From contig CAVSNQ010000013.1 in assembly GCA_963729365.1 (NCBI GenBank), forward strand, positions 1,116,001 to 1,180,000: DNA of 64,000 nucleotides. Direction: 5' to 3'. The stretch is from JASHPR01 sp963729365. GTDB lineage: Bacteria > Actinomycetota > Actinomycetes > Streptosporangiales > Streptosporangiaceae. The notes beneath the pieces are model-generated. The model was not told the DNA's origin. It did not search any database and was given only the letters and a program-made list of their open reading frames with translations. The position numbers and the translations under genes are program-made. Below are positions 54,053-63,750 of the stretch, in pieces. The stretch's first letter is position 1; each line of letters starts with the position of its first letter.

Positions 54053-55524
54053 GACGGCGATCCCGCCGCGGCCTCGGCGGCCGAGACACCGTCGGCCAGC
54101 GCGGCCGGACGCGGTCCCGCCGGGGCGCGGCCGCCCCCCGGCTCGCCCGCGGCCAGCCCGGCCAGCTCGTGGATCAGCTCCTGTGCAGCAGTGCGTCCGC
54201 TCCGCACGGCACCCTCCATCGTGTCCGGCCATCCGGTGTCGGTCCATGCGCCCGCCAGCAGCAGTCCCGGCAGCGAGGTGGCGGCGCCCGGGCGCAGCGC
54301 GCCGCAACCTGGTGCCTGGCGGAACGTCGCCCGGCGCTCCCTGGTCACGAAGAAATCGGTGACGCGGGCGCCGGCGGCCTCGGGGAACAGCTGCTCGAGC
54401 GCGGGCAGGAACTGCTCACGCAGCGCCGCCGTCGCCGCGTCCACGTAGCCGTCCGCCGCGGACAGCGATACCGCGAGGTACTGCCCGGCCCGCAGGCCCG
54501 ACGTTCCGGTCTTGTCGAACACCCACTGCACCGGGGAGTCGAGGGCGGCGGCGAACGGCAGCTCGGTGACCCGGCGGTCGTAGATCACGTGCACGTTGAC
54601 GATCGGCGAGGTGCCGAGGTCGTCCCACCGGGCCGCGCCCTGGACGCCGGCCGCCCCGGCCAGCCGGGCCGCCGGGGTGGCGGGCACGGCCAGGATCACG
54701 CCGTCGGCGCTGATCTCCTCGCCGTCGCCGCCGCCAGTGTCTCCGGCGGCGGCGCCGTCGGCGCCGGACGCCGCCCGGACCAGGAACCCTCCCGCGGGAC
54801 CGCGCTCCACCGCGGTCGCCTTCGTCGCCAGCCGGACCTGCGCCCCGAGCCGGCCGAGCAGGCGGGCCGCGGCACGCCCGTGCAGGTCACCGAGCGGCAC
54901 CGCGGGCACGCCGATGTCCGCGGCGCTGCGGCCGGACAGCAGCGCGGTCTTGAGCACGGTGGCCGCGAGCGGCACGCTGGCCTCGTCGCCGTCGATGTTC
55001 AGCGAGGAGACGATGAACAGGTCCCAGAGCCTGCGGCGGGCGCGCTCGTTCTGGCCCCTGGCGCCGAGCCAGTCGCCGAGCCGCTGGCCGTCCAGCCCGG
55101 CCTGGGCCGGATCCAGTCCGCGCAGGGCGATGGCCGCGCGGGCCACGCGGAGCCGCTCCGGCAGCGACAGGAAGCGGTAGGCGGCGAGGGACCGGCCGAG
55201 GTGCAGCGGGGCGGGCAGCGCGGTCCGGCGCAGCCGGGCCCGGCCGCCCGGCGAGAGCACGGTGACGTCGAAGCGGTCCTGGAGCGTCACCGAGCCGGTC
55301 ACGCCGAGCCGGGCCAGCAGCTCCTGGTAGCTGGTGCAGCAGCGCAGGAACACGTGCTGGCCGGTGTCGATCACCAGGTCGCCCCGGGAGAACGAGCTGG
55401 TCGCGCCGCCCAGCCGCGGCCGGGCCTCGAGCAGGGTGACGCCGATGCCAGCCTCGCGGAGCGTGATCGCCGCGGTGATGCCCGCGAGGCCGCCACCGAT
55501 CACGACGGCGTTGCGGGCGGTCAT
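54049..55524 (-). CDS. hpnE: Squalene-forming FAD-dependent oxidoreductase HpnE
   Basis: 491 residues. The N-terminal VIGGGLAGITAAITLREAG is the FAD dinucleotide fold and EARPRLGGATSSF the following contact. A C-terminal FAD strand reads LLLAGAWTDTGWPDTMEGAV. In the HpnCDE route this enzyme reduces hydroxysqualene to squalene. It overlaps hpnD and the synthase by four bases on each side. Confidence 0.92.
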   Translation of the reverse strand: MTARNAVVIGGGLAGITAAITLREAGIGVTLLEARPRLGGATSSFSRGDLVIDTGQHVFLRCCTSYQELLARLGVTGSVTLQDRFDVTVLSPGGRARLRRTALPAPLHLGRSLAAYRFLSLPERLRVARAAIALRGLDPAQAGLDGQRLGDWLGARGQNERARRRLWDLFIVSSLNIDGDEASVPLAATVLKTALLSGRSAADIGVPAVPLGDLHGRAAARLLGRLGAQVRLATKATAVERGPAGGFLVRAASGADGAAAGDTGGGDGEEISADGVILAVPATPAARLAGAAGVQGAARWDDLGTSPIVNVHVIYDRRVTELPFAAALDSPVQWVFDKTGTSGLRAGQYLAVSLSAADGYVDAATAALREQFLPALEQLFPEAAGARVTDFFVTRERRATFRQAPGCGALRPGAATSLPGLLLAGAWTDTGWPDTMEGAVRSGRTAAQELIHELAGLAAGEPGGGRAPAGPRPAALADGVSAAEAAAGSPS

Positions 55525-56468
55525 GCGCGTCCTCTTGCCGCGGAGCCCCCGGCCGCGGAGCTGGCGGGCACGGGCTGCGCGATCCCGGCCAGCGCCCGCA
55601 CCGCGACCATGGCCTTCGCCTTGCCCGGCAGCGATTGCCGCTGCCGCAGGGCGGCCCCGGGATCTGACACGATCTGCTCGAGCAGCCGGAGGTAGATGCC
55701 GGCCATCGCCCCCGCGGACGCCGCGCTGCGCCGGTCGAGCAGCGGCAGCAGCCGCAGGCCGGTGGCGTACCAGCCGAAGGCGCGCTGGGCCTCGAACCCG
55801 ATGAGCCCTTGCAGCCCGTGATCGCCGGCGAGGGTGTCGATGTGGTCCGGCCGCAGCTCGGCGTCGAAGCGCTTCAGGTCCTCCGCGGGCAGGTACACCC
55901 GGCCGTTGCCGAGATCCTCGCGGATGTCACGCAGGATGTTGGTCAGCTGCAGCGCGACCCCGAGGGCATCGGCCAGCGGCCCGGCCGTCGCGGGATCCCG
56001 GCTGCCGAACACGCCGAGCGAGAGCCGCCCGATCGACCCGGCCACGCACCTGCAGTAGTGCTCAAGCTCGCCGAACGTCGTATAGCTGGTGCCGCGCACG
56101 TCGGCCTCGCAGCCGTCGATCAGCTCGGCAAACGCGCCCAGCGGGATCGGGTACCTGCGCGCCGCGTCGGCCAGCGCGACGAGCACCGGATCGCCCGATG
56201 CCGCCTCGGCGCCGGCCCTCTGCACGGCGGCCACGGCGGCCCGCGCCTCGCTCAGCGCGGCCAGCTTGTCCTCGGCGGGCAGCGTTCCGTCGCCGATGTC
56301 ATCGACGCGGCGGGCGAACGCGTACACGGCCGACAGGGCCCGGCGCTTCCCCGAGGGCAGCAGCCGGATGCCGTAGGAAAAGTTTCTCGCCTGCGTCCGG
56401 GTCACCTGCTCGCAGTGCCGGTACGCGGCGCGCACGTCGGTGGCCTCCGCGGCCAGGGCGGTCATCAC
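55521..56468 (-). CDS. hpnD: Presqualene diphosphate synthase HpnD
   Basis: 315 residues. The two Asp-rich motifs of the squalene/phytoene synthase fold are ARRVDDIGDG and LTNILRDIREDL. The family uses them to bind Mg-diphosphates of two farnesyl diphosphates and join them. It is preceded by hpnC with overlapping codons (a GTG at 56468, alternatively ATG 56465). Confidence 0.93.
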   Translation of the reverse strand: MMTALAAEATDVRAAYRHCEQVTRTQARNFSYGIRLLPSGKRRALSAVYAFARRVDDIGDGTLPAEDKLAALSEARAAVAAVQRAGAEAASGDPVLVALADAARRYPIPLGAFAELIDGCEADVRGTSYTTFGELEHYCRCVAGSIGRLSLGVFGSRDPATAGPLADALGVALQLTNILRDIREDLGNGRVYLPAEDLKRFDAELRPDHIDTLAGDHGLQGLIGFEAQRAFGWYATGLRLLPLLDRRSAASAGAMAGIYLRLLEQIVSDPGAALRQRQSLPGKAKAMVAVRALAGIAQPVPASSAAGGSAARGRA

Positions 56469-57481
56469 TTCCCCCTCGCGTAGGCGCGGACCAGCTCGGA
56501 GGCCAGGCGCCGCTTGCGCGGCAGCGGCGTGCCACGCAGCACATCGTGATCGGCCCCGGCGATCGCCGCCAGCGCGGCCCGCCCCCCGGCCACGTATCCG
56601 GCCACCGCGACGCGTGCCGCGCCGCGCAGCGTGCCGATCAGCGGAGCGCCCTCATCAAGCATCGCCGTCGCCCGCCCGGTCTCGAAGGCGATCAGCCGGC
56701 GCACCTGCGGCGGCGCCGAGGCCAGCGCCAGGTCCGCCTCGCTGCAGCCGAACTCGTCCATGTCGCGGGCGGGCAGGTAGATGCGGCCGGCCCGCAGGTC
56801 TTCCGCCACGTCCTGCCAGTGCTCGGCCAGCTGCAGCGCGGTACAGATGGAATCGGACAGTTCGGCCCGCCGCTGGGAAAAGCTGCCGAATACATACAGC
56901 ACGATCCGCCCCACCGGGTTGGCCGACAGGCGGCAGTAGCCGAGCAGGTCCCCGAAGGCCTGGTAGCGGGTGACCACCTGGTCCTGCCGGTTCGCCTGGA
57001 TCAGGTCAAGGAACGGCTGCATCGGTATCCCGCAGTCGGTCACGGCCGGCCCGAGCGCGCCGACCACCCGGGTCCTTGGCTTCGCGCCGTCACCGTCCTC
57101 GCTGCCGCTGCCGCCCCCAATACCGTCACCGCCCCCACGGCCAAGGCTGGCGTAGAGACGGCGGAGATCGGCCTCAAGCTCGTCGAGCAGGCGAGCCCGC
57201 TGCCCGGGCGGCGCCCGGTCCCCTATGTCGTCAGTCGTCCTGGCCAAGCCGTATACGGCCATCAGGTACTTCCGGCGGCTCGTGGGCAGCAGCCGGAGTG
57301 CGACCGGGAAGTTCTCGCCGGACGCCCGCGCGGCCCCCGGATCCATCGCGTCGACGGCAGCGGCGGGCTGCGCCGCCAGGCGCGGTCCACCGCTCACCCC
57401 TGTCCCGTCGCGTGCCACGATCTCTATTTGGGCACAGGACTCATTTGAAACGCAAATAATGACGCGAGTGTCAGCTGACAT
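56465..57481 (-). CDS. hpnC: Hydroxysqualene synthase HpnC
   Basis: 338 residues if started at the ATG at 57481; a start near 57415 is also possible because conservation begins at ARASGENFPVALRLL. LARTTDDIGD and EHWQDVAEDL are the Asp motifs, the second being less canonical than in HpnD, as expected. It hydrolyses presqualene diphosphate to hydroxysqualene. A Gly/Ser/Asp-rich insert (about 130-150) is not typical. First gene of the operon. Confidence 0.9.
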   Translation of the reverse strand: MSADTRVIICVSNESCAQIEIVARDGTGVSGGPRLAAQPAAAVDAMDPGAARASGENFPVALRLLPTSRRKYLMAVYGLARTTDDIGDRAPPGQRARLLDELEADLRRLYASLGRGGGDGIGGGSGSEDGDGAKPRTRVVGALGPAVTDCGIPMQPFLDLIQANRQDQVVTRYQAFGDLLGYCRLSANPVGRIVLYVFGSFSQRRAELSDSICTALQLAEHWQDVAEDLRAGRIYLPARDMDEFGCSEADLALASAPPQVRRLIAFETGRATAMLDEGAPLIGTLRGAARVAVAGYVAGGRAALAAIAGADHDVLRGTPLPRKRRLASELVRAYARGK

Positions 57482-57601
57482 GCGCGTCGACTTTGCACCG
57501 CGGTTTGCGTTGGCGGGCGGGTGATGTTAAGCGGGCGGGGCCCACTCACGCTGTGCTGCTGGAAGCCTGGAGGCCAAATCTCGCCGGGCCCGCTAAACAA
57601 T

Positions 57602-57655
57602 AGCTGACGCCTATGTCATATCTCCGGAAGCTGACGCTCATGTCATATTCTCCGG
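57602..57655. promoter_or_regulatory. Twin operator-like dyads upstream of hpnC
   Basis: AGCTGACGCCTATGTCATAT at 57602 is followed after one base by a second copy (57629-57655), 26 and 27 bases long. Each holds the inverted repeat TGAC-N6-GTCA. The tandem spacing of 27 bases (2.6 helical turns) suggests two sites for a dimeric regulator about 120-175 bases before the hopanoid operon. Confidence 0.55.
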
Positions 57656-58243
57656 CTGACTGCGCCTTCCCGACCGCGCCTGCGCCCCGGCCGGGCCGGG
57701 GCGCTAGGGTTGAGCAGTATATATGGAAAAACTATGATTTAGTATTCTAATCTAGGCTTATCACGCAAACGCGGCACCCGTGGCCGGGGCCCTGCTCATC
57801 CGGCCGTAAAGCGTCAGTCCCGGCCGCGGTTGCGGCCAGGTCTCCCCGACACCTGCCGCATTTTCGGCCCGAGTAACGGAGGGCGCGCGGAAAGCTCGCG
57901 GCCGGTTCCGGGCATAGCCATTGCCGGCGGCCATGCGGCCGCGGATGGCTGGGCCTGTTCCCGGATGAGCGAGCGTCAGCCCTAAAGCCTTAGCGCCGTT
58001 ACCCGAGAACAGCCCGGCGACGACAACGGCTCGAATACGGTGTTCATTTGGCCAGAAAACTCCCGCGCCCATGTGCTGACCAGGTCATGGCCGGCCGCCG
58101 CAGGCCCGCCCATTCTGAGCTGATCATCGCCAGTCGTTAACAAGCGCGAGGTTATGCCGGGTGAGGGCCGGCGCGGCCCTCCACAACGCGCTGCGGGATG
58201 TACTATGATGCAGCCGGAAGTGCCAGGACGTGGCGATAAGTAG

Positions 58244-58260
58244 CTTAATGTCGCATTAAG
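58244..58260. promoter_or_regulatory. 17-bp palindrome upstream of the STAND gene
   Basis: CTTAATG-TCG-CATTAAG, arms of seven, 218 bases before the STAND start. A likely binding site of a dimeric repressor. Its AT content contrasts with the surroundings. Confidence 0.4.
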
Positions 58261-58478
58261 GGCGGCCCAGCGGGAATCGCGGCCGGTACCGGCCTCTGCT
58301 ACCCCGCGGTTGCCTGTGCCTATTGCGGGATGCTGAGGTTCTTGGCATGTTGTGGTGATAAACGTATTTGGGTGCCGATCCGTCAGCATGCCACGCCGGG
58401 GCGTCGTATCGTTGTGGGCTGCGCCATCGGGAAATGGCCGGAGGTTCTTGTGCTAACGGACGGTAACGGGTAACCCTC

Positions 58479-60740
58479 ATGGAAAGCCGGTTGCAGGCCA
58501 CGGGCCCAGTCGGGACTCGGGCCCGGCAGGTGGAATGGCCGGTCCGGTCGGGCATGGTGCCTTCGCTGGCCGATGGTTTCAGCGCCAGACCGGAGACCGC
58601 GCCCAGCCTGGCGCCGGCGCTCGTTCCCGGCGCCGCGGTGGCGCTGGTGCCGAGCCGGGACCCGGGGGAGGCGGCACCGGGATCGCCGAATTGGCGGGGA
58701 TCGTCAGGCAAAACCCAGCTTGCGGTGTATGCCGCGGAATCGCTGTGGCGGTCCGGCGGGGTCGACTTGCTGGTCTGGGTGGTGGCCGCGAGCCGGGCAT
58801 CGGTGCTGTCCGGCCTGGTCGAGGCGGCGGCGGCCACCGGGTCCGATCACGTGGGCGACGCCGAGTCGGTGGCGGCCAGCTTCGTTGAGTGGCTCGGCGA
58901 GACCAGCCGATCGTGGCTTGTCGTGCTCGATGATCTGGGCGACGCGGCCGACCTGGACGGGCTCTGGCCGGAGAGCCCGACGGGCCGCGTCCTGATCACG
59001 ACACCGGATTCAGCGACGGTCTCGGGCGAGCACCGGGCGCGCGCGCTCCCGGTACCGGAGTTCAGCACTCGCGAGGCGCTGAGCTATCTGATGGGACGCC
59101 TCACCGCGGATCCGGACCAGCGCCTCGGGGCGATAGACCTCGTCGGGGATCTTGACTGTGAGCCTGCGGCACTGGCCCAGGCCAGCGCGATGATCACCAG
59201 CTCACGCCTGACCTGTCGTGACTACCGGGATTACTTCGCACAGCGACGCGCGCAGCTGGCCGGGAACGGCCCGGGCCCACGGTCGGCAGCGGCGGTAACC
59301 TGGACGCTCTCTGTCGAGCACGCCGAGCGGCTGTCGCCTGGCGGAGGCGCCCAGTACCTGCTGGCTCTGGCTGCGCTGCTGGACGGCCACGCGATTCCCA
59401 GCGCGGTGTTCACCACGTCGGCCACGTGCGAGTACCTGGCGGAAGGCGGCAACGGGCAGGCCGTTGATCCGAACGTGGCCTGGGGCGCGCTGCTCAGCCT
59501 GGAACGGGCGGGTTTGCTGACCATAGACTCGGCGACCACGCCGCCGACGGTCCGGATGACCCCGACGGTCCAGGCGGCGATCCGGGCCGCAACGACCAAG
59601 GAGGTGTTTGACCGGGCGGCCCGGGCAGCGGCGGACGCGCTGGTCGAGGTGTGGCCGGCCGACGAGCCCGAGCCCTGGCTGGCCGCGGACCTGCGGTCGT
59701 GTGCGGTCGGCCTTCAGCAGGCCGCCGGAGATGTGCTGTGGGCGGGCGGCAGCTGTCATCCACTGCTGTGGCAGGCCGGGCGGAGCATGGATACCGCGCG
59801 CCTGACCGGCCCGGCGGTCGCTTACTGGCGAGAGCTTGCGGCAGCCAGCGACCGGGTCGTCGGGCCGGGCAGCCCGGACACCCTCACGGCCGGCAATCAC
59901 CTGGCCGACGCGCTCATGGCCGCCGGCCAGCCGGCTGAGGCCGTTGCGTGGACTCAGTGGGTCCTGGCCGGCCGCACCCGGGTGCTCGGGCCAGATGATC
60001 CCGGCACCATCGCGGCCCAGATCGCGCTCGGCCGGGCCTTCGCAGCCGCGGGCCAGCCCGACTCGGCGATCCCCGTCCTTGAAGGGGCGGTCGGCGATTG
60101 CGAGCGCGTCCGCGGCGCTGACCACCTCGATACCCTCGGCGCGCGGGACGAGCTCGCGGCGGCCTGCCGGGCCGCGGGAAAGGCCGACGATGCGATCAAG
60201 TTGTACGCGCGCACCCTGGCCGACCACGAGCGGATTCAGGGACCGCGGCATCCCGATACCATGACAACCCGGCAGCGACTGGCCGACACGTACCTGGCCA
60301 GCGGCCGCGTCAAGGAGGCCGTTTCCCAGCTCAAACGGGTCCTCGCGGACCGGGAGCGCGTCCTTGGCCCGGACCACCTGGACACGATCGTGGCCCGGGG
60401 CAGCCTCGCCTTCGCGTACCACTCGGCCGGGAAGATGGCCTCGGCGCTGCAGCTCTACGAGCAGGCGTGCGAGGGCTACGCGCGGGTTCTCGGCGCGGAT
60501 GATCCGGAGACCCTCGAACGCCGCGCGGACCTGGGCCAGGCCTATTACAAGGCGGGCCGTCTGACCGATGCTGCGAGGCTGCTCCGCGACACCGCCGAAC
60601 GCTGCGAGCGGGTTCTGCCTCCGGGCGATCCGCTGACGCGGACCGTGAAGGAGAACCTGTCGAACATCATCGGGGAGTTACCGGTCGCCGCGCAGCTTCC
60701 GCGGACGCAGCGATTAGCCATTAGCCCCGCGCGTTCCTGA
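58479..60740 (+). CDS. STAND ATPase with TPR repeats, degenerate P-loop
   Basis: 753 residues from the ATG at 58479. The NB-ARC-like module shows GSSGKTQLAVYAAESLW and WLVVLDDLGDAADL (Walker B). The Walker A Gly five residues before GKT is Trp (WRGSSGKT). Another frame across 58650-58690 encodes a more typical GGTG-ELAG segment, so paired indels are possible. The C-terminal half holds TPR repeats with a strongly periodic signature (RVLGPDDPGTIAAQ, RVRGADHLDTLGAR, RIQGPRHPDTMTTR, RVLGPDHLDTIVAR). Such proteins sense ligands and oligomerise. No effector domain is evident at the N-terminus. Confidence 0.78.
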   Translation: MESRLQATGPVGTRARQVEWPVRSGMVPSLADGFSARPETAPSLAPALVPGAAVALVPSRDPGEAAPGSPNWRGSSGKTQLAVYAAESLWRSGGVDLLVWVVAASRASVLSGLVEAAAATGSDHVGDAESVAASFVEWLGETSRSWLVVLDDLGDAADLDGLWPESPTGRVLITTPDSATVSGEHRARALPVPEFSTREALSYLMGRLTADPDQRLGAIDLVGDLDCEPAALAQASAMITSSRLTCRDYRDYFAQRRAQLAGNGPGPRSAAAVTWTLSVEHAERLSPGGGAQYLLALAALLDGHAIPSAVFTTSATCEYLAEGGNGQAVDPNVAWGALLSLERAGLLTIDSATTPPTVRMTPTVQAAIRAATTKEVFDRAARAAADALVEVWPADEPEPWLAADLRSCAVGLQQAAGDVLWAGGSCHPLLWQAGRSMDTARLTGPAVAYWRELAAASDRVVGPGSPDTLTAGNHLADALMAAGQPAEAVAWTQWVLAGRTRVLGPDDPGTIAAQIALGRAFAAAGQPDSAIPVLEGAVGDCERVRGADHLDTLGARDELAAACRAAGKADDAIKLYARTLADHERIQGPRHPDTMTTRQRLADTYLASGRVKEAVSQLKRVLADRERVLGPDHLDTIVARGSLAFAYHSAGKMASALQLYEQACEGYARVLGADDPETLERRADLGQAYYKAGRLTDAARLLRDTAERCERVLPPGDPLTRTVKENLSNIIGELPVAAQLPRTQRLAISPARS

Positions 60741-60797
60741 ACTATCCGGCTAGCCCCGCTCTTCACCCGCCCGGCAGGCGAGGTTTCGATTCCGGAA

Positions 60798-60836
60798 AGA
60801 GTTACCGGCCAGGCCGGGGGCCTGGCCGGTAACTCT
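60798..60836. terminator. 18-bp hairpin terminator
   Basis: AGAGTTACCGGCCAGGCC and its exact complement enclose a GGG loop, 12 bases beyond the permease stop. It also lies downstream of the convergent STAND gene. Very stable; there is no poly-T. Confidence 0.75.
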
Positions 60837-60847
60837 CCGGGACGTGG

Positions 60848-62299
60848 CTAGCTTTCCTTGGTGGAAGTCTCGCGGGTGGAGGCCTCGCGCTGGATCTGGA
60901 AGAAGGGGGACTGCAGGATGAACCGCGCGGAGAGCATCAGCAGCACGCCGAGGACCACGACGCCGATCAGCGACCAGATCTGCGTCGCCGGAGCGCTCTG
61001 CAGCGACTTCACCACGATCCAGCCCAGGAAGGCGGCGGCACCGAGCGGAAGTATGCCGAGGATCAGCGCGTCCCACGCGCTGGTGAAGACGCGGCGCCGG
61101 TAGTACACGATCGTGGCCAGCGCGGTGAGGATGTAGAAGACGGCGAACAGCAGGCCGGTCACGTCGACCACGTCGTTGAACGCATTCTGGACCGAGGTGG
61201 TCAGCAGGTACACCCAGGTCAGGCCGATGATGAGCACGCCGACGATGATGCTGGCCGCGACCGGGGTGGAGAACCGGCGGGACACGTTGGACAGGAACTC
61301 GGGCAGCGTCCGGTAGCTCGCCATCCCGTAGACGATCCGGGAGGTGAGCACGATGCCGGTGCCGGTGGTGGCGATCACCGACAGCGCCAGCGAGAGCGCC
61401 ATTACCTTGGCCCAGCCGCCGCCGCCCATGGCCTGGGCGATGTAGACCAGCGCGTCGGCCCCGTTGGCCTGCAGCTTGGCCGGCGAAACCACCCCTTGCA
61501 GCCCGACCTCCGTCAGTGTGTAGATGATGGCCAGGATGACCACGGCCAGGATGGCGGCCCGGCCCGGGTTGATGCGCCGGTGCCGCACCTCCTCGTTGAC
61601 GTACAGCGTGCCGTCCCACCCGGTGAAGATGAACACCGCGATGAGGAACCCGGCCACGGCGCTGCCCTTGCCGTCGATTCCGCTGACGCTGAACCAGCCC
61701 TTGGTGATGGGGAACGTGCCGTGATGGTGGCTGAGCACCAGCACCAGGCCGGCGATCGCGAAACCGACCAGGATCACGTACTCGACCACCGCCATGCCGA
61801 CCTGCGCGCGCGCGGTGATCTTGATGCCAACGACCGCGATCACGAGCATGACGACGCCGACGGCGGTGCCGATGGCGATGTTCGCCCAGGTGTTCGTGGA
61901 ATTGGAGCCGAAGACGGCCAGCACCGACGGCCCGAGGACCTCGACGCCGCTGACCGTGGCGATGATGTAGGCGGCGATCATCAGCCATCCGGTCAGGAAG
62001 CCGAGGTACGGGTTGATCGCCCGGCCGACCCACTCGAACGAGGCGCCGCAGTTGGCGTTCCACATGTTCAGCCGGCGATAGGCGTTGGCGATGATGATCA
62101 TGGGAATCGCCGTCAGGATGATGATCGGCCCGGTGCCGTAGGCGGTCGCCGCGGCCAGCGCGGCGATCGTCAGCCCGACCGAAGCCGCCGGGGCCGAGGA
62201 CGCCATTCCGATGACGGTGTCCTGCGCCACCCCGATCGCATCGGGCTCGAGCCTGGCCCCGGAAGCCGGCTTGGTTCCTACGACGGATTGTTCAGTCAT
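60848..62299 (-). CDS. APC-family amino-acid permease
   Basis: 483 residues from the ATG at 62299, with GAGAGGACG upstream. There are about twelve hydrophobic helices. Helix 1 has the SSAPAASVGLTIAALAAATA break typical of the LeuT fold. The substrate is unknown, but a relic of a class III aminotransferase lies upstream, hinting at amines or GABA-like compounds. Confidence 0.85.
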   Translation of the reverse strand: MTEQSVVGTKPASGARLEPDAIGVAQDTVIGMASSAPAASVGLTIAALAAATAYGTGPIIILTAIPMIIIANAYRRLNMWNANCGASFEWVGRAINPYLGFLTGWLMIAAYIIATVSGVEVLGPSVLAVFGSNSTNTWANIAIGTAVGVVMLVIAVVGIKITARAQVGMAVVEYVILVGFAIAGLVLVLSHHHGTFPITKGWFSVSGIDGKGSAVAGFLIAVFIFTGWDGTLYVNEEVRHRRINPGRAAILAVVILAIIYTLTEVGLQGVVSPAKLQANGADALVYIAQAMGGGGWAKVMALSLALSVIATTGTGIVLTSRIVYGMASYRTLPEFLSNVSRRFSTPVAASIIVGVLIIGLTWVYLLTTSVQNAFNDVVDVTGLLFAVFYILTALATIVYYRRRVFTSAWDALILGILPLGAAAFLGWIVVKSLQSAPATQIWSLIGVVVLGVLLMLSARFILQSPFFQIQREASTRETSTKES

Positions 62300-62838
62300 T
62301 GTCGTCCTCTCGTACCGGCCTGCGATCTCCAGATGCTCACGCAGGCAGCGGAAGCTGCTCGTTCAATGACGGGGAGGCACCCCCGGGCGCGAGCCTGCAG
62401 CGGCTGCGACCCGCGGTTTCCCGTGCTTTTGGGAGTTTTTAGGGTGCCCGATGTGCAGCCCCTCGCCCGCGCGTTGGCACAACATGGAACCCCCACGCGA
62501 TCAGCAACGTCACCGGTCAGAGCGCGATTCTCTATGCAGGAGGTGCCGCCGATGCTGTCGGGCCGACGGAACCCTCACGGGATCATAGCGGCTATTTTCG
62601 GATAGGGAACGACAAGCACTACGAGTTCACCATTTTGTGATAGGTGCCGTGGCTCCGACCCAGATCCAGGTCGTTTCTGGGTACAAATCAGAATAATTCC
62701 GGCATACGCCGACGCGCCCGCGCCGTCGTCAAGCCCGCGATTCCCGGGAGCCAGTGAACAGCCGCCGCGCGCCCGGCCCGAGAGAGCAACCGAGCCCCGG
62801 AATACCATATATAAAGGACACCGGATCGCCTGCAGATC
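62300..62838. other. 540-bp gap before the permease
   Basis: Leader and upstream of the permease plus unassigned DNA. I looked for riboswitch-like stems and found nothing convincing. Confidence 0.35.
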
Positions 62839-63110
62839 TTATTCCGGGCGGCCCCCGTCACCGATCCCCGAGCGGGCCCCGGCCATGGCCATCGCCCGGT
62901 CCAGGATGTCGACCGCCAGGCCGATGCTCTCCTTCTCGATCATGAGCGAGGGGATGCGCTGGAACCGTTGTCGTGGTAGCCACCCTTTCGGACAGCAGGC
63001 CCGCGCGCACGCAGCAGCCGAGCATCCAGCTGGCTTCCCCGCTGGCCGACTCCTTGGCCGCGCGGTCCCGGACGAACTCCGGGCCGACGAACAGGCCGCG
63101 GGCGTCGATC
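62839..63110 (-). pseudogene. Class III aminotransferase, C-terminal relic
   Basis: Three frames read in order give GLFVGPEFVRDRAAKESASG, then KGGYHDN, then RFQRIPSLMIEKESIGLAVD and ILDRAMAMAG to the stop at 62839. These match the last 90 residues of class III (GABA-type) aminotransferases. Two single-base losses, an A near 63000 and a C near 62975, explain the frame changes. The PLP-lysine region is absent. Confidence 0.6.
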
Positions 63111-63123
63111 CGGCCCCGCGCAC

Positions 63124-63161
63124 GCGGACCTCCGCAGCAGAAGCGGACCTCCGCAGCAGAA
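63124..63161. repeat. 19-bp perfect tandem duplication
   Basis: GCGGACCTCCGCAGCAGAA occurs twice in direct succession. It contains the short palindrome GCGGACCTCCGC, so each unit could form a small hairpin. Role unknown. Confidence 0.55.
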
Positions 63162-63750
63162 TTCGTGCTTAGTTCGCGGGGGCAACCATACGGGGCAGTT
63201 GCCGGAGGCGGATGAGAATCCGGGCATCACCGGGAAAGATCGACGGGACCGTTGCCTCGGCTGACCGGGAATGGCGCCGGGGGGCCTGCCGTCATCGCCT
63301 GGCCTAGGGCTGGTGCGATTTACCACGCGGCCCGCATGCACTGGCGTCGACCTTCCGCGGGTAAGCGGGATGTACCGCTGAGCGACCTTCTGCCCGGAAC
63401 CGACCGGAAAGAAACAGGCAGTCATGTACTGTACCGACGGGAAGCATTCATCCCACCGTGGGAGCCACGTTGACGCAGCGGTCTTGCTATCCGCGGGCCG
63501 CAGAGCGTGGTCGTATCAGGATTCCTTACCGTCGCGGCCGTCAGCCGGGCCTCCGCAGTGCGGACCTTTGCCAGCGGAACACGCCGGGCCCGGAGTCCGC
63601 TGACTGCCGGTCCCCCGGCCTGCTGCGGGCCGGGGGGATGGCTGCGGTGGCGTCGGCCGCGAAGGCCCCTGGCGGTGAGATCGAGCGGGGCGGGCAGGCA
63701 TGCCACCCGGCCACGGCAGCGGCCAGCGATCCGGATCGAGGAGTGACCAC
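63162..63750. other. 590-bp gap before the last gene
   Basis: No gene supported on either strand. The ribosome site of the final gene lies at the right edge. Confidence 0.35.

Larger units (their letters stand above)
57482..58478. other. 1-kb divergent intergenic region
   Basis: Between hpnC and the STAND gene, which are divergent. It contains the dyad repeats at 57602-57655, the palindrome at 58244-58260 and an AT-rich stretch (57715-57760). A large imperfect inverted repeat spans 57527-57597 (TTAAGCGGGC to GCCCGCTAAA). No gene is evident. Confidence 0.5.

Noticed and set aside
62300..62640. Riboswitch before the amino-acid permease
   Set aside because: No known aptamer consensus or convincing stem arrangement could be recognised by eye.
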